From: an uncultured Oscillospiraceae bacterium
Lineage (GTDB): Bacteria; Bacillota; Clostridia; Oscillospirales; Acutalibacteraceae
Reading direction: 5' to 3'
Assembly: GCA_902492455.1 (NCBI GenBank)
Contig: CABULH010000002.1
Coordinates: 1-64,000 of the forward strand
Length of the DNA: 64,000 bases
In this document: positions 8,235 to 16,467 of the stretch, piece after piece
Layout of the letters: each line of letters begins with the position of its first letter
How positions within the stretch are numbered: the first letter of the stretch is position 1
Notes under the pieces: generated by a model
The model's database searches: none
What the model was told of the DNA's origin: nothing
Seen by the model: the letters and a program-made list of their open reading frames with translations, nothing else
Made by a program: the position numbers and the translations under genes

Positions 8235-9899
8235 TCATTCGGCCGGGGTTGGATCCACCGGATCAGCCTCGGTGGGGTCTCCCTCCGCCGGCTGATTGGG
8301 CTCCGTCTCATTTCCCGGCTCGTCGGGAACCGACGGATCGACAGGCTCAGTAGGCTCCGTCGGTTCGGTGGTGCTCGTAGGCTCGTCGGGGTCTGTCGAA
8401 TTGGTGGGTTCAGGCTCAGCGGTGGAATCGGTGGTGTCGCCGTTATCCGTGGACTCGGTGGGATCCGGCGGCTGGGTGCTGGGATCCGGTCCGGGCTTGG
8501 TGGGTTTGGTGGGTTCCGGGCCCGGCTGGGTGGGAGCGGGTTCATCACCGCTGGTGGGAGGGGGAGTTGTGGGGCCGGGGTCGGGCGTTTGGGATCCCGT
8601 GGCCTGACCGGCGGAGGAGGAATTCCCCGCGGTGCCGGAGGTGGAGGGAATCTGGTAACCGTTTTCGGTGTAATAGGCATGGGGAGCGATATTCTGGTTC
8701 AAATACCAGGCCAGCGGCATAATCACATCGTCGTTGGCTTTGATTTTATTGACCGCCACATCGGCGCTTTCTCCGGGACGCACCTTACGGGCGAATACCG
8801 CCAGACGGCCGTCGTCAAAGTGAACGGCGCTTTTTACCGTGCAGGTGGAAAGAATCAGAATTTCGTCGTCGGCGTTCACATCCACCACCTGTTCGTAATC
8901 CCAAAGGGAACGGGCGCGGATCTCATCGATGTAGGTGAGAAAATCCTCGTCGTTTCCAAAATCCGTCCGGGTGTAATAATAGCGGGAGGGCGCGTTTTCG
9001 CTTTCGTCCATCACCGCCATGGCGAACACCTTATACTGGGCTTTTTCAAAGAGGGTGTTCATGGTGATCAGGGGGGCGCTGCGCACATTGGAGAGGCTGC
9101 CGATAAACTTATTCAGCCCTGCGAACATATCCCCGGAAGCCATATTGTGGCCGTAGATGATCAGGGATTTGTTGTAGTCCTCCGGCGTTTCGATGGTGTT
9201 GCGCATGTCGAAAAAGAGGCAGCCGAACTTAGTGGGGGATTTATGAAAATCGTGTTCCAGATAATAGGCGTTGTCGATACCCTTGACGATGGGCAGATTG
9301 ATCTTGAGAAAATCGTTGGCTTTGTTGGATGTATAGGAGATAAAGCCCCGCAGATCGGTATTCTCCGTATACAGCAGCTTGAAGGAATCGTCCATGCCGG
9401 GAAGAAAATCAAAATCCTCCAGCTCCGGGGGCAGGGGTACCGGCGAATCCGGATTATATTTGTTTTGTGTCTGGGCGTACAAATCCCGGGCGGCGGCAGG
9501 CAGAATCATCAGATCATTGGTCAGATAGGACAGAGACCCCACCAAAGTCAGCAAAGCCAGCATGAACACACATTTGCGCAGTACTTCCAGCGCGCCGTCT
9601 CCCACATGAGGAATCACAGCTTCCACCATGGACAGCAGAACCTGCCCCGGCGTCCGTTTGGGTTTGCGTCTTTTTCCAGGCGCATCCTCTTCCTCCACCG
9701 GCATCACCAACGGAAATTCCTCCGCGCTGGAGAGGGCGGAGGGCTCATCGTCGGTAGAAGCGGCGGCAGTGTCCGTGTCTGCCGGAGCTACTGGTTCTTC
9801 CGTCTGCGCCCATTCCTCACTGACTTCCATGGAACCATATTTTTCAATGATGCGGCGGATCTCCTCTTCCGGGCTCCGCGGGTTGTTATTGTCGTTCAT
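8235..9899 (-). CDS. Class B sortase with long C-terminal PT-rich tail
   Basis: Membrane transpeptidase that attaches surface proteins to peptidoglycan. Residues 1-108 are a cytoplasmic, acidic-then-basic leader, 109-127 a membrane segment, and about 160-372 the sortase domain. The catalytic triad is intact: His251 in IIYGHNM, Cys353 in LSTCT and Arg365 in DDGRLAV. Residues about 415-554 form an acidic Pro/Thr-rich tail, unusual for sortases, which normally end at the catalytic domain. No substrate gene is adjacent, but a surface protein at 52221-54002 carries an NPETG-type signal. A close paralogue with dead catalytic residues is part of the CinA fusion downstream. Ribosome site AAAGGAGG. 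Its place between a cysteine desulfurase and thiI is odd. Confidence 0.9.
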   Translation of the reverse strand: MNDNNNPRSPEEEIRRIIEKYGSMEVSEEWAQTEEPVAPADTDTAAASTDDEPSALSSAEEFPLVMPVEEEDAPGKRRKPKRTPGQVLLSMVEAVIPHVGDGALEVLRKCVFMLALLTLVGSLSYLTNDLMILPAAARDLYAQTQNKYNPDSPVPLPPELEDFDFLPGMDDSFKLLYTENTDLRGFISYTSNKANDFLKINLPIVKGIDNAYYLEHDFHKSPTKFGCLFFDMRNTIETPEDYNKSLIIYGHNMASGDMFAGLNKFIGSLSNVRSAPLITMNTLFEKAQYKVFAMAVMDESENAPSRYYYTRTDFGNDEDFLTYIDEIRARSLWDYEQVVDVNADDEILILSTCTVKSAVHFDDGRLAVFARKVRPGESADVAVNKIKANDDVIMPLAWYLNQNIAPHAYYTENGYQIPSTSGTAGNSSSAGQATGSQTPDPGPTTPPPTSGDEPAPTQPGPEPTKPTKPGPDPSTQPPDPTESTDNGDTTDSTAEPEPTNSTDPDEPTSTTEPTEPTEPVDPSVPDEPGNETEPNQPAEGDPTEADPVDPTPAE

Positions 9900-9932
9900 A
9901 GGGTACCTCCTTTTGCGGCGGCAAGGCCGCGG

Positions 9933-11066
9933 TTACCGGCGGGCCAGGGAGGCGCGCGCCTCCTCCAGCCCGGTCAGAAAACGGTCGATATCCTCCTCGT
10001 CGTTATCCCTCGAAAAACTCACCCGCACCGCTGAATCGATTTCGGCGGGGGGGAGGCCCAGCGCTGCCAGTACCGGACTGCTTTTGCCCCGGGAACAGGC
10101 GGAACCGCTGGAGACGTAGATTTCCCGCTGAGCGAGAAAATGCAGCAGGGTTTCGCTGCGGATTCCCGACACCGACAGGTTCAGAATATAGGGCGCGTGG
10201 CGGGTGGGGCGATGAACGATGATTCCCTCCTGCTTTTTCAGCCCGGACAGCAGCCGATCCATCAGGCTTTCAAACCGGATGCGCTGGGCGTTCAGTTCGG
10301 GAACCGCGTCTGCCGCCGCTCCGAAAGCCGCGATGGCAGGGGTGGCTTCCGTGCCGGGCCGCAGCCCCTTTTCCTGCCCGCCGCCGAAGGCACGGGGCAG
10401 GATACGCACGCCTTTTTTCACATACAGGGCGCCGCAGCCCTTGGGGGCATGGATTTTGTGACCGCTGACAGTCAGCATATCCACATCCAGCCGGGATGTT
10501 CGGATGGGCAGTTTGCCGAAGGCCTGCACCGCGTCGCAGTGGAGCAGAGCGCCGGGAGCCAGCCGCCGGATCAGCGGCGCCGCCTCCTCCACCGGAAAAA
10601 TGGCGCCGGTTTCGTTATTGACCATCATCATGCTCACCAGCACCGTATCCGGCCGCAGCGCCGCTTCCAGGGCGGCGGCAGATACGCAGCCGCTGGCGTC
10701 GGGAGTCAGCCGGGTGATCTCCCAGCCCTCCTTTTCCAGCGCGCCGCAGGCGGCGGCCACCGAGGGGTGTTCCATCGCCGTGGTGATGATATGCCGTCCC
10801 GCCCGTTTTTTTGCAGCGGCAGCGCCTAAAACCGCCAGATTGTTGGCCTCCGTGCCGCCGGAGGTAAAGGTGATGGTCTCGGGAGCCGCCCCCAGCAGCC
10901 CGGCCACTGTCCGTCGAGCGGCTTCCAACTCCTGCTCCGCTTCAAAGCCGGCGGTATGGAGGGAGGAGGGGTTTCCCCAACACGCCGTCATCATTTCATA
11001 CGCCTTGTCCGCCGCCTGACGGCACACGGGGGTGGTGGCGCTGTTATCCAGATAGGCCCGTTTCAT
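9933..11066 (-). CDS. Cysteine desulfurase (NifS/IscS family, probable ThiI partner)
   Basis: PLP enzyme that takes sulfur from cysteine as an enzyme-bound persulfide. The frame opens further upstream, but MKRAYLDNSATT is the family start and has AAAGGA about 9 bases before the ATG at 11066, giving 377 residues. Key positions: His100 (MEHPSV), PLP-binding Lys204 (SGHKIHAPKG) and the persulfide Cys324 in GSACSRGK. It heads an operon with the sortase, thiI and the CinA fusion. As with nifZ-thiI of Bacillus subtilis, it probably supplies sulfur for tRNA 4-thiouridine. A general role in Fe-S assembly cannot be excluded. Confidence 0.92.
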   Translation of the reverse strand: MKRAYLDNSATTPVCRQAADKAYEMMTACWGNPSSLHTAGFEAEQELEAARRTVAGLLGAAPETITFTSGGTEANNLAVLGAAAAKKRAGRHIITTAMEHPSVAAACGALEKEGWEITRLTPDASGCVSAAALEAALRPDTVLVSMMMVNNETGAIFPVEEAAPLIRRLAPGALLHCDAVQAFGKLPIRTSRLDVDMLTVSGHKIHAPKGCGALYVKKGVRILPRAFGGGQEKGLRPGTEATPAIAAFGAAADAVPELNAQRIRFESLMDRLLSGLKKQEGIIVHRPTRHAPYILNLSVSGIRSETLLHFLAQREIYVSSGSACSRGKSSPVLAALGLPPAEIDSAVRVSFSRDNDEEDIDRFLTGLEEARASLARR

Positions 11067-11114
11067 GACGTGGTCGTTCCTTTTATTTCTTAAGAATATA
11101 GTATACAGCACTTT

Positions 11115-11143
11115 ATTATATAACAAAAACGACGGAGATACAA
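11115..11143 (-). promoter_or_regulatory. Promoter of the desulfurase-sortase-thiI-cinA operon
   Basis: On the minus strand TTGTAT (11143-11138), 17-base spacer, TATAAT (11120-11115), about 50 bases before the desulfurase start. The IS-flanking repeat ends 4 bases (11144-11147) upstream of the -35 box, so the insertion left the core promoter intact but may have removed upstream control sites. Confidence 0.65.
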
Positions 11144-11147
11144 CCAT

Positions 11148-11170
11148 CTCTTTAGAGCGAATTTGCGGAA
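11148..11170 (+). repeat. Left 23-bp direct repeat flanking the IS
   Basis: The 23 bases starting CTCTTTAGAG and ending TTTGCGGAA are repeated exactly at 12234-12256 on the other side of the element. The repeat begins with a small palindrome (CTCT-TT-AGAG). It may be a long target duplication or a target repeat that existed before. Confidence 0.8.
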
Positions 11171-11171
11171 T

Positions 11172-12233
11172 TGTAGGGTTACAATAGATATTGGACAGTG
11201 AGGGAATAAAAAAGAGAAAGATGAGAGCACATCGGTTAGAATGGAGTTACCACACAACATTCACTGAAAGGAAGTGCCTCATCTTTCATGAACAGTATAA
11301 CACAAGACATGAAGTATCGGCAATCCCTGATGAAGTACGCAGAAAAATACGGAGTAAGCCGAGCCGGCCGGAAATACAACAAGGCGCGTTCCTACATCTA
11401 TTTCTGGAAAGCCCGGTGGAACGGCACAGTGGAATCGCTCTGCTGTCAAAGCAGACGCCCCCACAGCCATCCCAATCAGCATACGGAGGAGGAACTGAAG
11501 CTCATCCGGGACATGCGCCGGAGAAACCCCACGCTGGGTCTGCCGGAACTGTGGTGCCGGTTATGCAAACGAGGCTATACCCGACGGCCCGAATCCCTCT
11601 TCCGTGTCATGAGACGCCTGGAACTGCTGCCGGCTCCCAAGCCGAAAAAGGTGTACACCCCTAAGCCTTATGAGCAGATGACCTACCCTGGCCAGCGGGT
11701 ACAGGTGGACGTGAAGGTAGTTCCCCGTTCCTGTATTGCCGACCCCGAGCTTCGCTTGTTCCAGTACACCGCCATTGACGAGTACAGCCGCATGCGCTTT
11801 CTGGGCGCCTATGAGGAACAGAGCACCTACTCCTCCGCTGACTTCCTGGAAAAGATGACTGCCTGGTTCCGTAGGCGGGGCGTCACTGTTGAGTGTGTGC
11901 AGACCGACAACGGCTTTGAGTTTACCAACCGCTTTTCCAACTCCAAACAGGACATTCCCACCCGTTTCGAAAAGACCGCCGTTCGCCTCGGCATCCGGCA
12001 CAAACTCATTCGCCCCTATACGCCCCGCCATAACGGCAAGATCGAACGCAGCCATCGTGAGGATCAAAAGCGCCTTTATGACTCCCACCGTTTCTTCTCC
12101 CTCAACGACTTTGCTCATCAACTCGCTGTTCACAACGCCCGCTCCAATCACAGACAGATGCGCCCTCTCAACTGGCTCTCTCCCTTTGACGCTCTTCATT
12201 CCTTCTCTGTCCAATTTGTTTGACAATCCTACA
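11172..12233 (+). mobile_element. IS481-type insertion sequence (about 1.06 kb)
   Basis: Single-gene element bounded by imperfect terminal inverted repeats of about 26 bases. The left end reads TGTAGGGTT...TTGGACA and the right end, read inward, TGTAGGATT...TTGGACA. The TGT tips fit IS481. The transposase frame is intact, so the element may be active. Flanked by identical 23-bp direct repeats. Confidence 0.8.
11288..12223 (+). CDS. IS481-family transposase
   Basis: DDE/RNase H-fold integrase (311 aa). Residues about 10-55 form a helix-turn-helix DNA-binding region and 60-110 a second one. The rve catalytic core runs from about 135 to 300, with Asp141 (VDVK), Asp207 (QTDNGFEF) and Glu253 (GKIERSHRE). 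Full length, no frameshift. The single frame without programmed frameshifting, and the TGT ends, separate it from IS3. The start ATG has AAAGGAAG upstream; MKYRQ seven residues in is an alternative. Confidence 0.88.
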   Translation: MNSITQDMKYRQSLMKYAEKYGVSRAGRKYNKARSYIYFWKARWNGTVESLCCQSRRPHSHPNQHTEEELKLIRDMRRRNPTLGLPELWCRLCKRGYTRRPESLFRVMRRLELLPAPKPKKVYTPKPYEQMTYPGQRVQVDVKVVPRSCIADPELRLFQYTAIDEYSRMRFLGAYEEQSTYSSADFLEKMTAWFRRRGVTVECVQTDNGFEFTNRFSNSKQDIPTRFEKTAVRLGIRHKLIRPYTPRHNGKIERSHREDQKRLYDSHRFFSLNDFAHQLAVHNARSNHRQMRPLNWLSPFDALHSFSVQFV

Positions 12234-12256
12234 CTCTTTAGAGCGAATTTGCGGAA
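12234..12256 (+). repeat. Right 23-bp direct repeat flanking the IS
   Basis: Exact copy of 11148-11170, starting directly after the right inverted repeat. Confidence 0.8.
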
Positions 12257-12447
12257 CGGGGTTGAAAAGAGTCGGAAAAGACCCCCAAATCCGGAAAAAT
12301 AACAGGACTGTAACCAATCGGGCCATTGTTTGCAAAAGTGTAATCCAATTGTAACCAAAACAGGTGGTTTTCCCCGGCGGGGTGCGATAAAATAAATACA
12401 AGGCCGGGGAAAGAGGCCTGCAGACTGATCGGAAAGGATGAGTTGTG

Positions 12448-12807
12448 ATGAAAAAAAGGCGTTTTGGCAGAAAAATATTGGTTATGACCGCGTTGCTGAT
12501 TTTCAGCGCTTTCACCATGGCCGTCTGTGCCGGTCAGGGTGGGTACTGGACAACCTGCACGGACAGCGATGGCCGGGAGGTGCGGGTATTCACCTATACG
12601 GAACCGGTAGATTATACCTATGGTGAGCTGGATCCTGCGCCGGAATCGGTGGAGGGCGGCATTCATCAGGCACCGGTCCGGCTGGCGGTTCCCGCCGAAC
12701 AGGAAGCGGCGGCTCCGGTGACGGCCTCCAATCCCCTGGCCGGGGTGACGGTGCTGGGGCTTGTGATGCTGGCTGTGCTGGGCGCGGCTCTGTATAAAGC
12801 GGTATAA
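12448..12807 (+). CDS. Small exported protein with C-terminal membrane anchor (119 aa)
   Basis: Not recognised as a family. The N-terminus is a signal peptide (MKKRRFGRKIL, then hydrophobic to about residue 27). The mature part has two cysteines, one left of the cleavage area, and is Pro/Glu-rich. Residues about 97-117 are a second hydrophobic segment ending in a lysine, so the protein should be tethered outside the cell. GTG at 12445 is an alternative start; AAAGGA lies 8-11 bases upstream of both. The upstream 180 bases hold two copies of TGTAACCAA (12309 and 12350), function unknown. Confidence 0.6.
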   Translation: MKKRRFGRKILVMTALLIFSAFTMAVCAGQGGYWTTCTDSDGREVRVFTYTEPVDYTYGELDPAPESVEGGIHQAPVRLAVPAEQEAAAPVTASNPLAGVTVLGLVMLAVLGAALYKAV

Positions 12808-13014
12808 GCATTGGAATGGGTACTGCAAGAAAGATGTTTTTGGTTTTGATGGATAATTTTGAATACTCGTAACCCGCAAGAAGGTGGCCGCGGCTGCCGT
12901 GTGTCTTTTGTAGACAAGGGAGCAAAGTGAAAGAATCCGATGGAAAGGGTTTTCGAACGGAGCAGACTTTGCCACGACGTGTCGGGAAGTGAAAGTGGAA
13001 AGGACTTGATCTGT

Positions 13015-13134
13015 ATGCAAAAATGGATGCCTTGGATGCTGCTGGCGCTGTCCGCCTTCTGCGCATTTTTTTGCGTAAGGCTGCGGACGCGGCGGAAAGT
13101 TCGGCCGATGGTGGAGGATTTTGATATCCGCTGA
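13015..13134 (+). CDS. Very small membrane protein (39 aa)
   Basis: Not recognised. A single hydrophobic segment (WMPWMLLALSAFCAFFCV) is followed by a basic and then acidic tail. AAAGGA lies 12 bases before the ATG, slightly far. A longer in-frame start at 12940 adds a polar stretch of no evident meaning. Support is limited to membrane-like composition and codon pattern. Confidence 0.35.
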   Translation: MQKWMPWMLLALSAFCAFFCVRLRTRRKVRPMVEDFDIR

Positions 13135-13192
13135 ATCGCGGCTTCATCGGGCAATAAGGGCGGCGCATCGGCAAGAGATTCCTTGGCGCAAC

Positions 13193-13254
13193 ATATAAGA
13201 GGCAGGGCGGCGTATGGACGGTTTTCACCGTCTGCGCTGCCCTGCCTCTTATAT
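13193..13254. repeat. Long imperfect palindrome / hairpin
   Basis: The first 16 bases (ATATAAGAGGCAGGGC) pair perfectly with 13239-13254. The inner part continues with bulges to a GGACGG/CCGTCT stem and a TTTTCA loop. No T-run follows on the plus strand, so it is not a plain intrinsic terminator. It could end the small-gene transcript or be a small repeat element. Confidence 0.6.
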
Positions 13255-13275
13255 GCAATCCGGCGCTGCCGCATC

Positions 13276-13322
13276 ACACAGCAATCCCCCACCGTATATT
13301 TGCGGCGGGGGACTGCTGTGTG
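13276..13322 (-). terminator. Hairpin downstream of the GntR/ABC operon
   Basis: CACACAGCA at 13276 pairs with TGCTGTGTG, and the inner CCCCC with GGGGG, across a loop of about 10 bases. It lies 30 bases beyond the stop of the minus-strand permease gene. There is no clear T-run, so termination would be weak or Rho-dependent. Confidence 0.45.
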
Positions 13323-13351
13323 GATAAGCAACAGAAGGAGGCGGATTCCCG

Positions 13352-15550
13352 TCAGTCGGGGACGGTGGTAAAGGTTGGCTGAGGCTCATCTGTTTCAAAT
13401 CCGTTGGAATCCTGATAGATGTTCAGAAAGTCCCGCAGCAGGGGAAGGGCGTCTTCAGGAACATTGACCCATCCCTCATAGCTGCCGGCATAGACGTCGT
13501 GATCTCGGGAACTTTCGGTGAGATAAAGCGTGATATACATCAAAGGCTTGTCGATGGTCACCGGCTCATCGGCATATTTCAGCAGCGCCTCCGCCAGCGC
13601 TTTGGCTTTCTCCTGCCGGTCGAACAGGTCGCTGCCGGAAAGATAGAATTCACTGTTGCCGCCGGTAACATCTTTCGGTATATCGTAGAAACGGAACTGT
13701 ATGCTGTCGTTCATCCGCCAGTTCCGTTCGGAGAGACGCTGAAGCAGCATGGGAATATCGCCGGCTTGGTTGGCATATTGCAGGAATAGATTCACCGAAC
13801 GGGGGAATTGGGAGGTCAGCGGCAGATTCAGATAAGCGGAGGAGGTGCCGATGCTGGTGCTGACTCGCAGGGTTGCGGGAACCCGGTCGTCCGTGTACTC
13901 ATAGTATCCGTAGTGACCGGCTCCGGCCTGGCCGTATGTCTGCAGATAAAGGTACCAATCGGCGAAATCCATAGCGGCGGCTTCCTCCAGGAAAACCTTG
14001 TAAACCTCCTCCGCTTGGGCGCCGGACAGATTGGAAACCCCCACGTTGGTGGCGTTTTTCCCCAGCTGGGGAAGGGTGGTGTAGGCGGTGCGGACCTCTT
14101 CGTTGTTGGCGAAGCTCTGACCGATGAGGCGGTTGTCCTCGGTGGTCAGGTTCAGTCGCCGGTAAACGGTGCGCATTCCGGTGCGGATAGCCACGGTTTG
14201 ATAGGTGCCGCCGCCGTTTATCATCCCGTCATAATACCAGTTCCGGCTGCCGGGATTCTTGCGCAGCTGTTCGGTCTGAACCTGCAGGCGGTTGGCAATG
14301 ACCTCCCGGATGACGGGATCGTCCAGCCGGGCGTCGGCAACCTTGAGGCTGAAATAATTGTTGGAGGAAGAGCCTTCCGTGCCCAGCAGGCGGACATACT
14401 CGATATCATCTTTGCCGGGATGGAAGCTGAGTACCGAGTTATAGGCGCCCAGCACGCCGCCGATAAAGGCCAGATTGCACAGCGCCAGTATGCCCAGCGC
14501 CGGCACCGCGCGAGCCAGATTGCGCCATTTCCGGGTGGTGATGATTTCGTAAATGAAATACAGCAGCACGGCGCCGATGTAAAATACCAGGTAGACAAAG
14601 ACATCCTCTCCGGAAGGGCTCTCATGATTGATCACATTCGCCACAATGGCAGTGCAGGGGACCAGACAGACGAGCATGGCGATCAGACAGCGGTAAACCG
14701 TCTGCAGCGCCCGGTTGGGGGCCGACTGCCCCGCAGACTCGCTTTTCCGCGCCCGGAAAAGCAGCGCGGCAAACACGGTGTACAGCAGACCCAGGCCCAA
14801 GGTATACAGCCCGCCGGTGAAGAAGGTGAAGCTTTGCTCCGCGCTGCCGGTGAACAGCCCCAACACCAGGTTGGTGGCGACATTGTACTGGCCGTCCAGC
14901 GGGGGGATGAAATGCTCCGGCGAGAGAATGCTCAGCACGCTGCTAAGATAAGAGGTGAAGATCAGGATCAGCACCCGGGGCATGAAGATCAGCAGCAGGG
15001 AGACCACCAGATTGGTAAAAACCGTGCCGGAAAGGCACATGGCCATGCCAACCGCTGCCGCGGTGAAAAAGGAGGCGGCCAGCATGTTGAAGAGCATCAC
15101 CCACACGCTGGTGAAATTGATCGAGCAGTATTGTGAGAGGAGCAGATGCCCTGCCACCGCGGTCAGGGAGGAAATGACCGAAGCGGCGATCACCCAGGTC
15201 ATCACCGCCGCGAAAAAGCTGAAGAAGAGGGACAGGCGGGTATTGGGCAGGGAGTGATAAAAATCACTGCTGTTGCGCTTATTCAGGAAGGAGAAGAGGT
15301 AAAGCATCATCACCGGTGCGAAAACCGTGAAGGTCAGCACCAGCAGCGGATGCATCTGCAGGAAGTTGACCACACCCATATTGTAGACGGCGGAAGGGGA
15401 GTATTCCAGTCTCTGCAGGATGGCGATGTACTGCCCCAGGGGGATCAGGATGGCTTCCAGCTCCAGGATGACAAACAGCATCACGCCCACAATTTTCAAC
15501 TGCCGCAGACCGTCCAGATAGAGGCCCACGTCGAAAAAGCGTTTTTTCAT
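13352..15550 (-). CDS. Large ABC transporter permease (ABC-2-like, YtrA-linked)
   Basis: Membrane component of an ABC exporter (732 aa). About 8-10 hydrophobic segments in residues 20-360 (for example VGVMLFVILELEAI, VMMLYLFSF, LVVSLLLIFMPRVLILIF) precede a soluble C-terminal half of about 370 residues. The arrangement fits the DUF6449-type permeases found beside YtrA-type regulators. That family name is from memory of the context, not a search. It follows its ATPase by 14 bases and the GntR regulator, so the three form one operon, presumably for export or resistance to an envelope-active compound. The substrate cannot be told from sequence. Confidence 0.8.
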   Translation of the reverse strand: MKKRFFDVGLYLDGLRQLKIVGVMLFVILELEAILIPLGQYIAILQRLEYSPSAVYNMGVVNFLQMHPLLVLTFTVFAPVMMLYLFSFLNKRNSSDFYHSLPNTRLSLFFSFFAAVMTWVIAASVISSLTAVAGHLLLSQYCSINFTSVWVMLFNMLAASFFTAAAVGMAMCLSGTVFTNLVVSLLLIFMPRVLILIFTSYLSSVLSILSPEHFIPPLDGQYNVATNLVLGLFTGSAEQSFTFFTGGLYTLGLGLLYTVFAALLFRARKSESAGQSAPNRALQTVYRCLIAMLVCLVPCTAIVANVINHESPSGEDVFVYLVFYIGAVLLYFIYEIITTRKWRNLARAVPALGILALCNLAFIGGVLGAYNSVLSFHPGKDDIEYVRLLGTEGSSSNNYFSLKVADARLDDPVIREVIANRLQVQTEQLRKNPGSRNWYYDGMINGGGTYQTVAIRTGMRTVYRRLNLTTEDNRLIGQSFANNEEVRTAYTTLPQLGKNATNVGVSNLSGAQAEEVYKVFLEEAAAMDFADWYLYLQTYGQAGAGHYGYYEYTDDRVPATLRVSTSIGTSSAYLNLPLTSQFPRSVNLFLQYANQAGDIPMLLQRLSERNWRMNDSIQFRFYDIPKDVTGGNSEFYLSGSDLFDRQEKAKALAEALLKYADEPVTIDKPLMYITLYLTESSRDHDVYAGSYEGWVNVPEDALPLLRDFLNIYQDSNGFETDEPQPTFTTVPD

Positions 15551-15564
15551 CGGTTCTCCCTCCC

Positions 15565-16467
15565 TTACTGCGGCAGAAGGTCGCCGAAGGCATAACCCAG
15601 CGCTTCCATCTCATAGGTGAACACTTCTTCCAGCGTCAACGGCAGGATATCCAGGACGCTGGGCTGCATCAGCCGCAGCTTGGCGGCGGTCTCTTCCCGG
15701 TCGCCCCGGACAATGAGATTGGCAACCGAGCCCCGCTTGGCAAAGTGGACGATATCGATATCCCGAAAGAAATCCCGGTCATATTCGCAGGGGAAGGCGA
15801 TCTGGACCTTGAAGAGAGAGGTTTTCAGATCCTGAATATCGCTTTCCAGCACAATGCCTCCCTGATGCAGCAGAGCCAGCTGGTCACAGGTATCCTCCAG
15901 CTCCCGCAGGGAATGGGAGGTGATGATGGCGGTGGCTCCCCGTTCCAGTACGTCCTGGCAGATCATGCTCTTCACCAGATTGCGCATCACCGGATCCAGG
16001 CCGTCGAAGGTCTCGTCAAAAAAGATATAATCCGGCCGGCAGGAGATGGCGAGGATGGTGGCCGCCTGGCGCCGCATGCCCTTGGAAAAGGTGTTCAGGG
16101 ATTTGGAGATGCTCAGCCGGAAGATGCTCATCAGGGAATCGAACCGCTGCCGGTCGAAATCCGGATAAGCCGCCTGGTACAGGGCGGCCATGCGGCGGAT
16201 GTTGGAGGCCGGCAGAAAATACAGCTCATCCGGCACATAGGCGATCCGCTTTTTCACGCCTGGATTTTCGTATACCGGCTCGTCGTCGATGGTGATGGTG
16301 CCGCCGTCCGGCCGGTATACTCCCGCCAGCAGGCGGAGAAAAGTGGATTTTCCGGCGCCGTTGGACCCCACCATGCCGTAGATGCAGCCTTTGGGAATGG
16401 TGCAGCTGAGTTCATAAAGCGCTGTGAAATCCTGGAATTTTTTCGTCACGCTGGTGGCTTGAATCAT
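15565..16467 (-). CDS. ABC transporter ATP-binding protein (YtrB-like)
   Basis: Nucleotide-binding subunit of the exporter. Walker A GSNGAGKST (residues 34-42), degenerate signature SKGMRRQ, Walker B YIFFDETFDGLD and the switch His in TSHS. Residues after about 210 form the C-terminal extension typical of ABC-2 exporter ATPases. MIQATSV at 16467 is chosen as start because it overlaps the regulator's stop as ATGA and has AAAGGGTGG upstream; the frame extends 17 codons further but without a ribosome site. 300 residues. Confidence 0.9.
   Translation of the reverse strand: MIQATSVTKKFQDFTALYELSCTIPKGCIYGMVGSNGAGKSTFLRLLAGVYRPDGGTITIDDEPVYENPGVKKRIAYVPDELYFLPASNIRRMAALYQAAYPDFDRQRFDSLMSIFRLSISKSLNTFSKGMRRQAATILAISCRPDYIFFDETFDGLDPVMRNLVKSMICQDVLERGATAIITSHSLRELEDTCDQLALLHQGGIVLESDIQDLKTSLFKVQIAFPCEYDRDFFRDIDIVHFAKRGSVANLIVRGDREETAAKLRLMQPSVLDILPLTLEEVFTYEMEALGYAFGDLLPQ

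Noticed and set aside
8040..10034. Long plus-strand open frame opposite the sortase gene
   Set aside because: Antisense shadow of the Pro/Thr-rich sortase gene; repetitive Gly/Arg composition, no family features.
12445..12807. NPLAG near the C-terminus as a sorting signal
   Set aside because: It lacks the Thr of NPxTx motifs and the tail after the hydrophobic segment is too short.
13808..15136. Plus-strand open frame opposite the ABC permease
   Set aside because: Shadow of the GC-rich membrane gene; no start signal and no recognisable domain.
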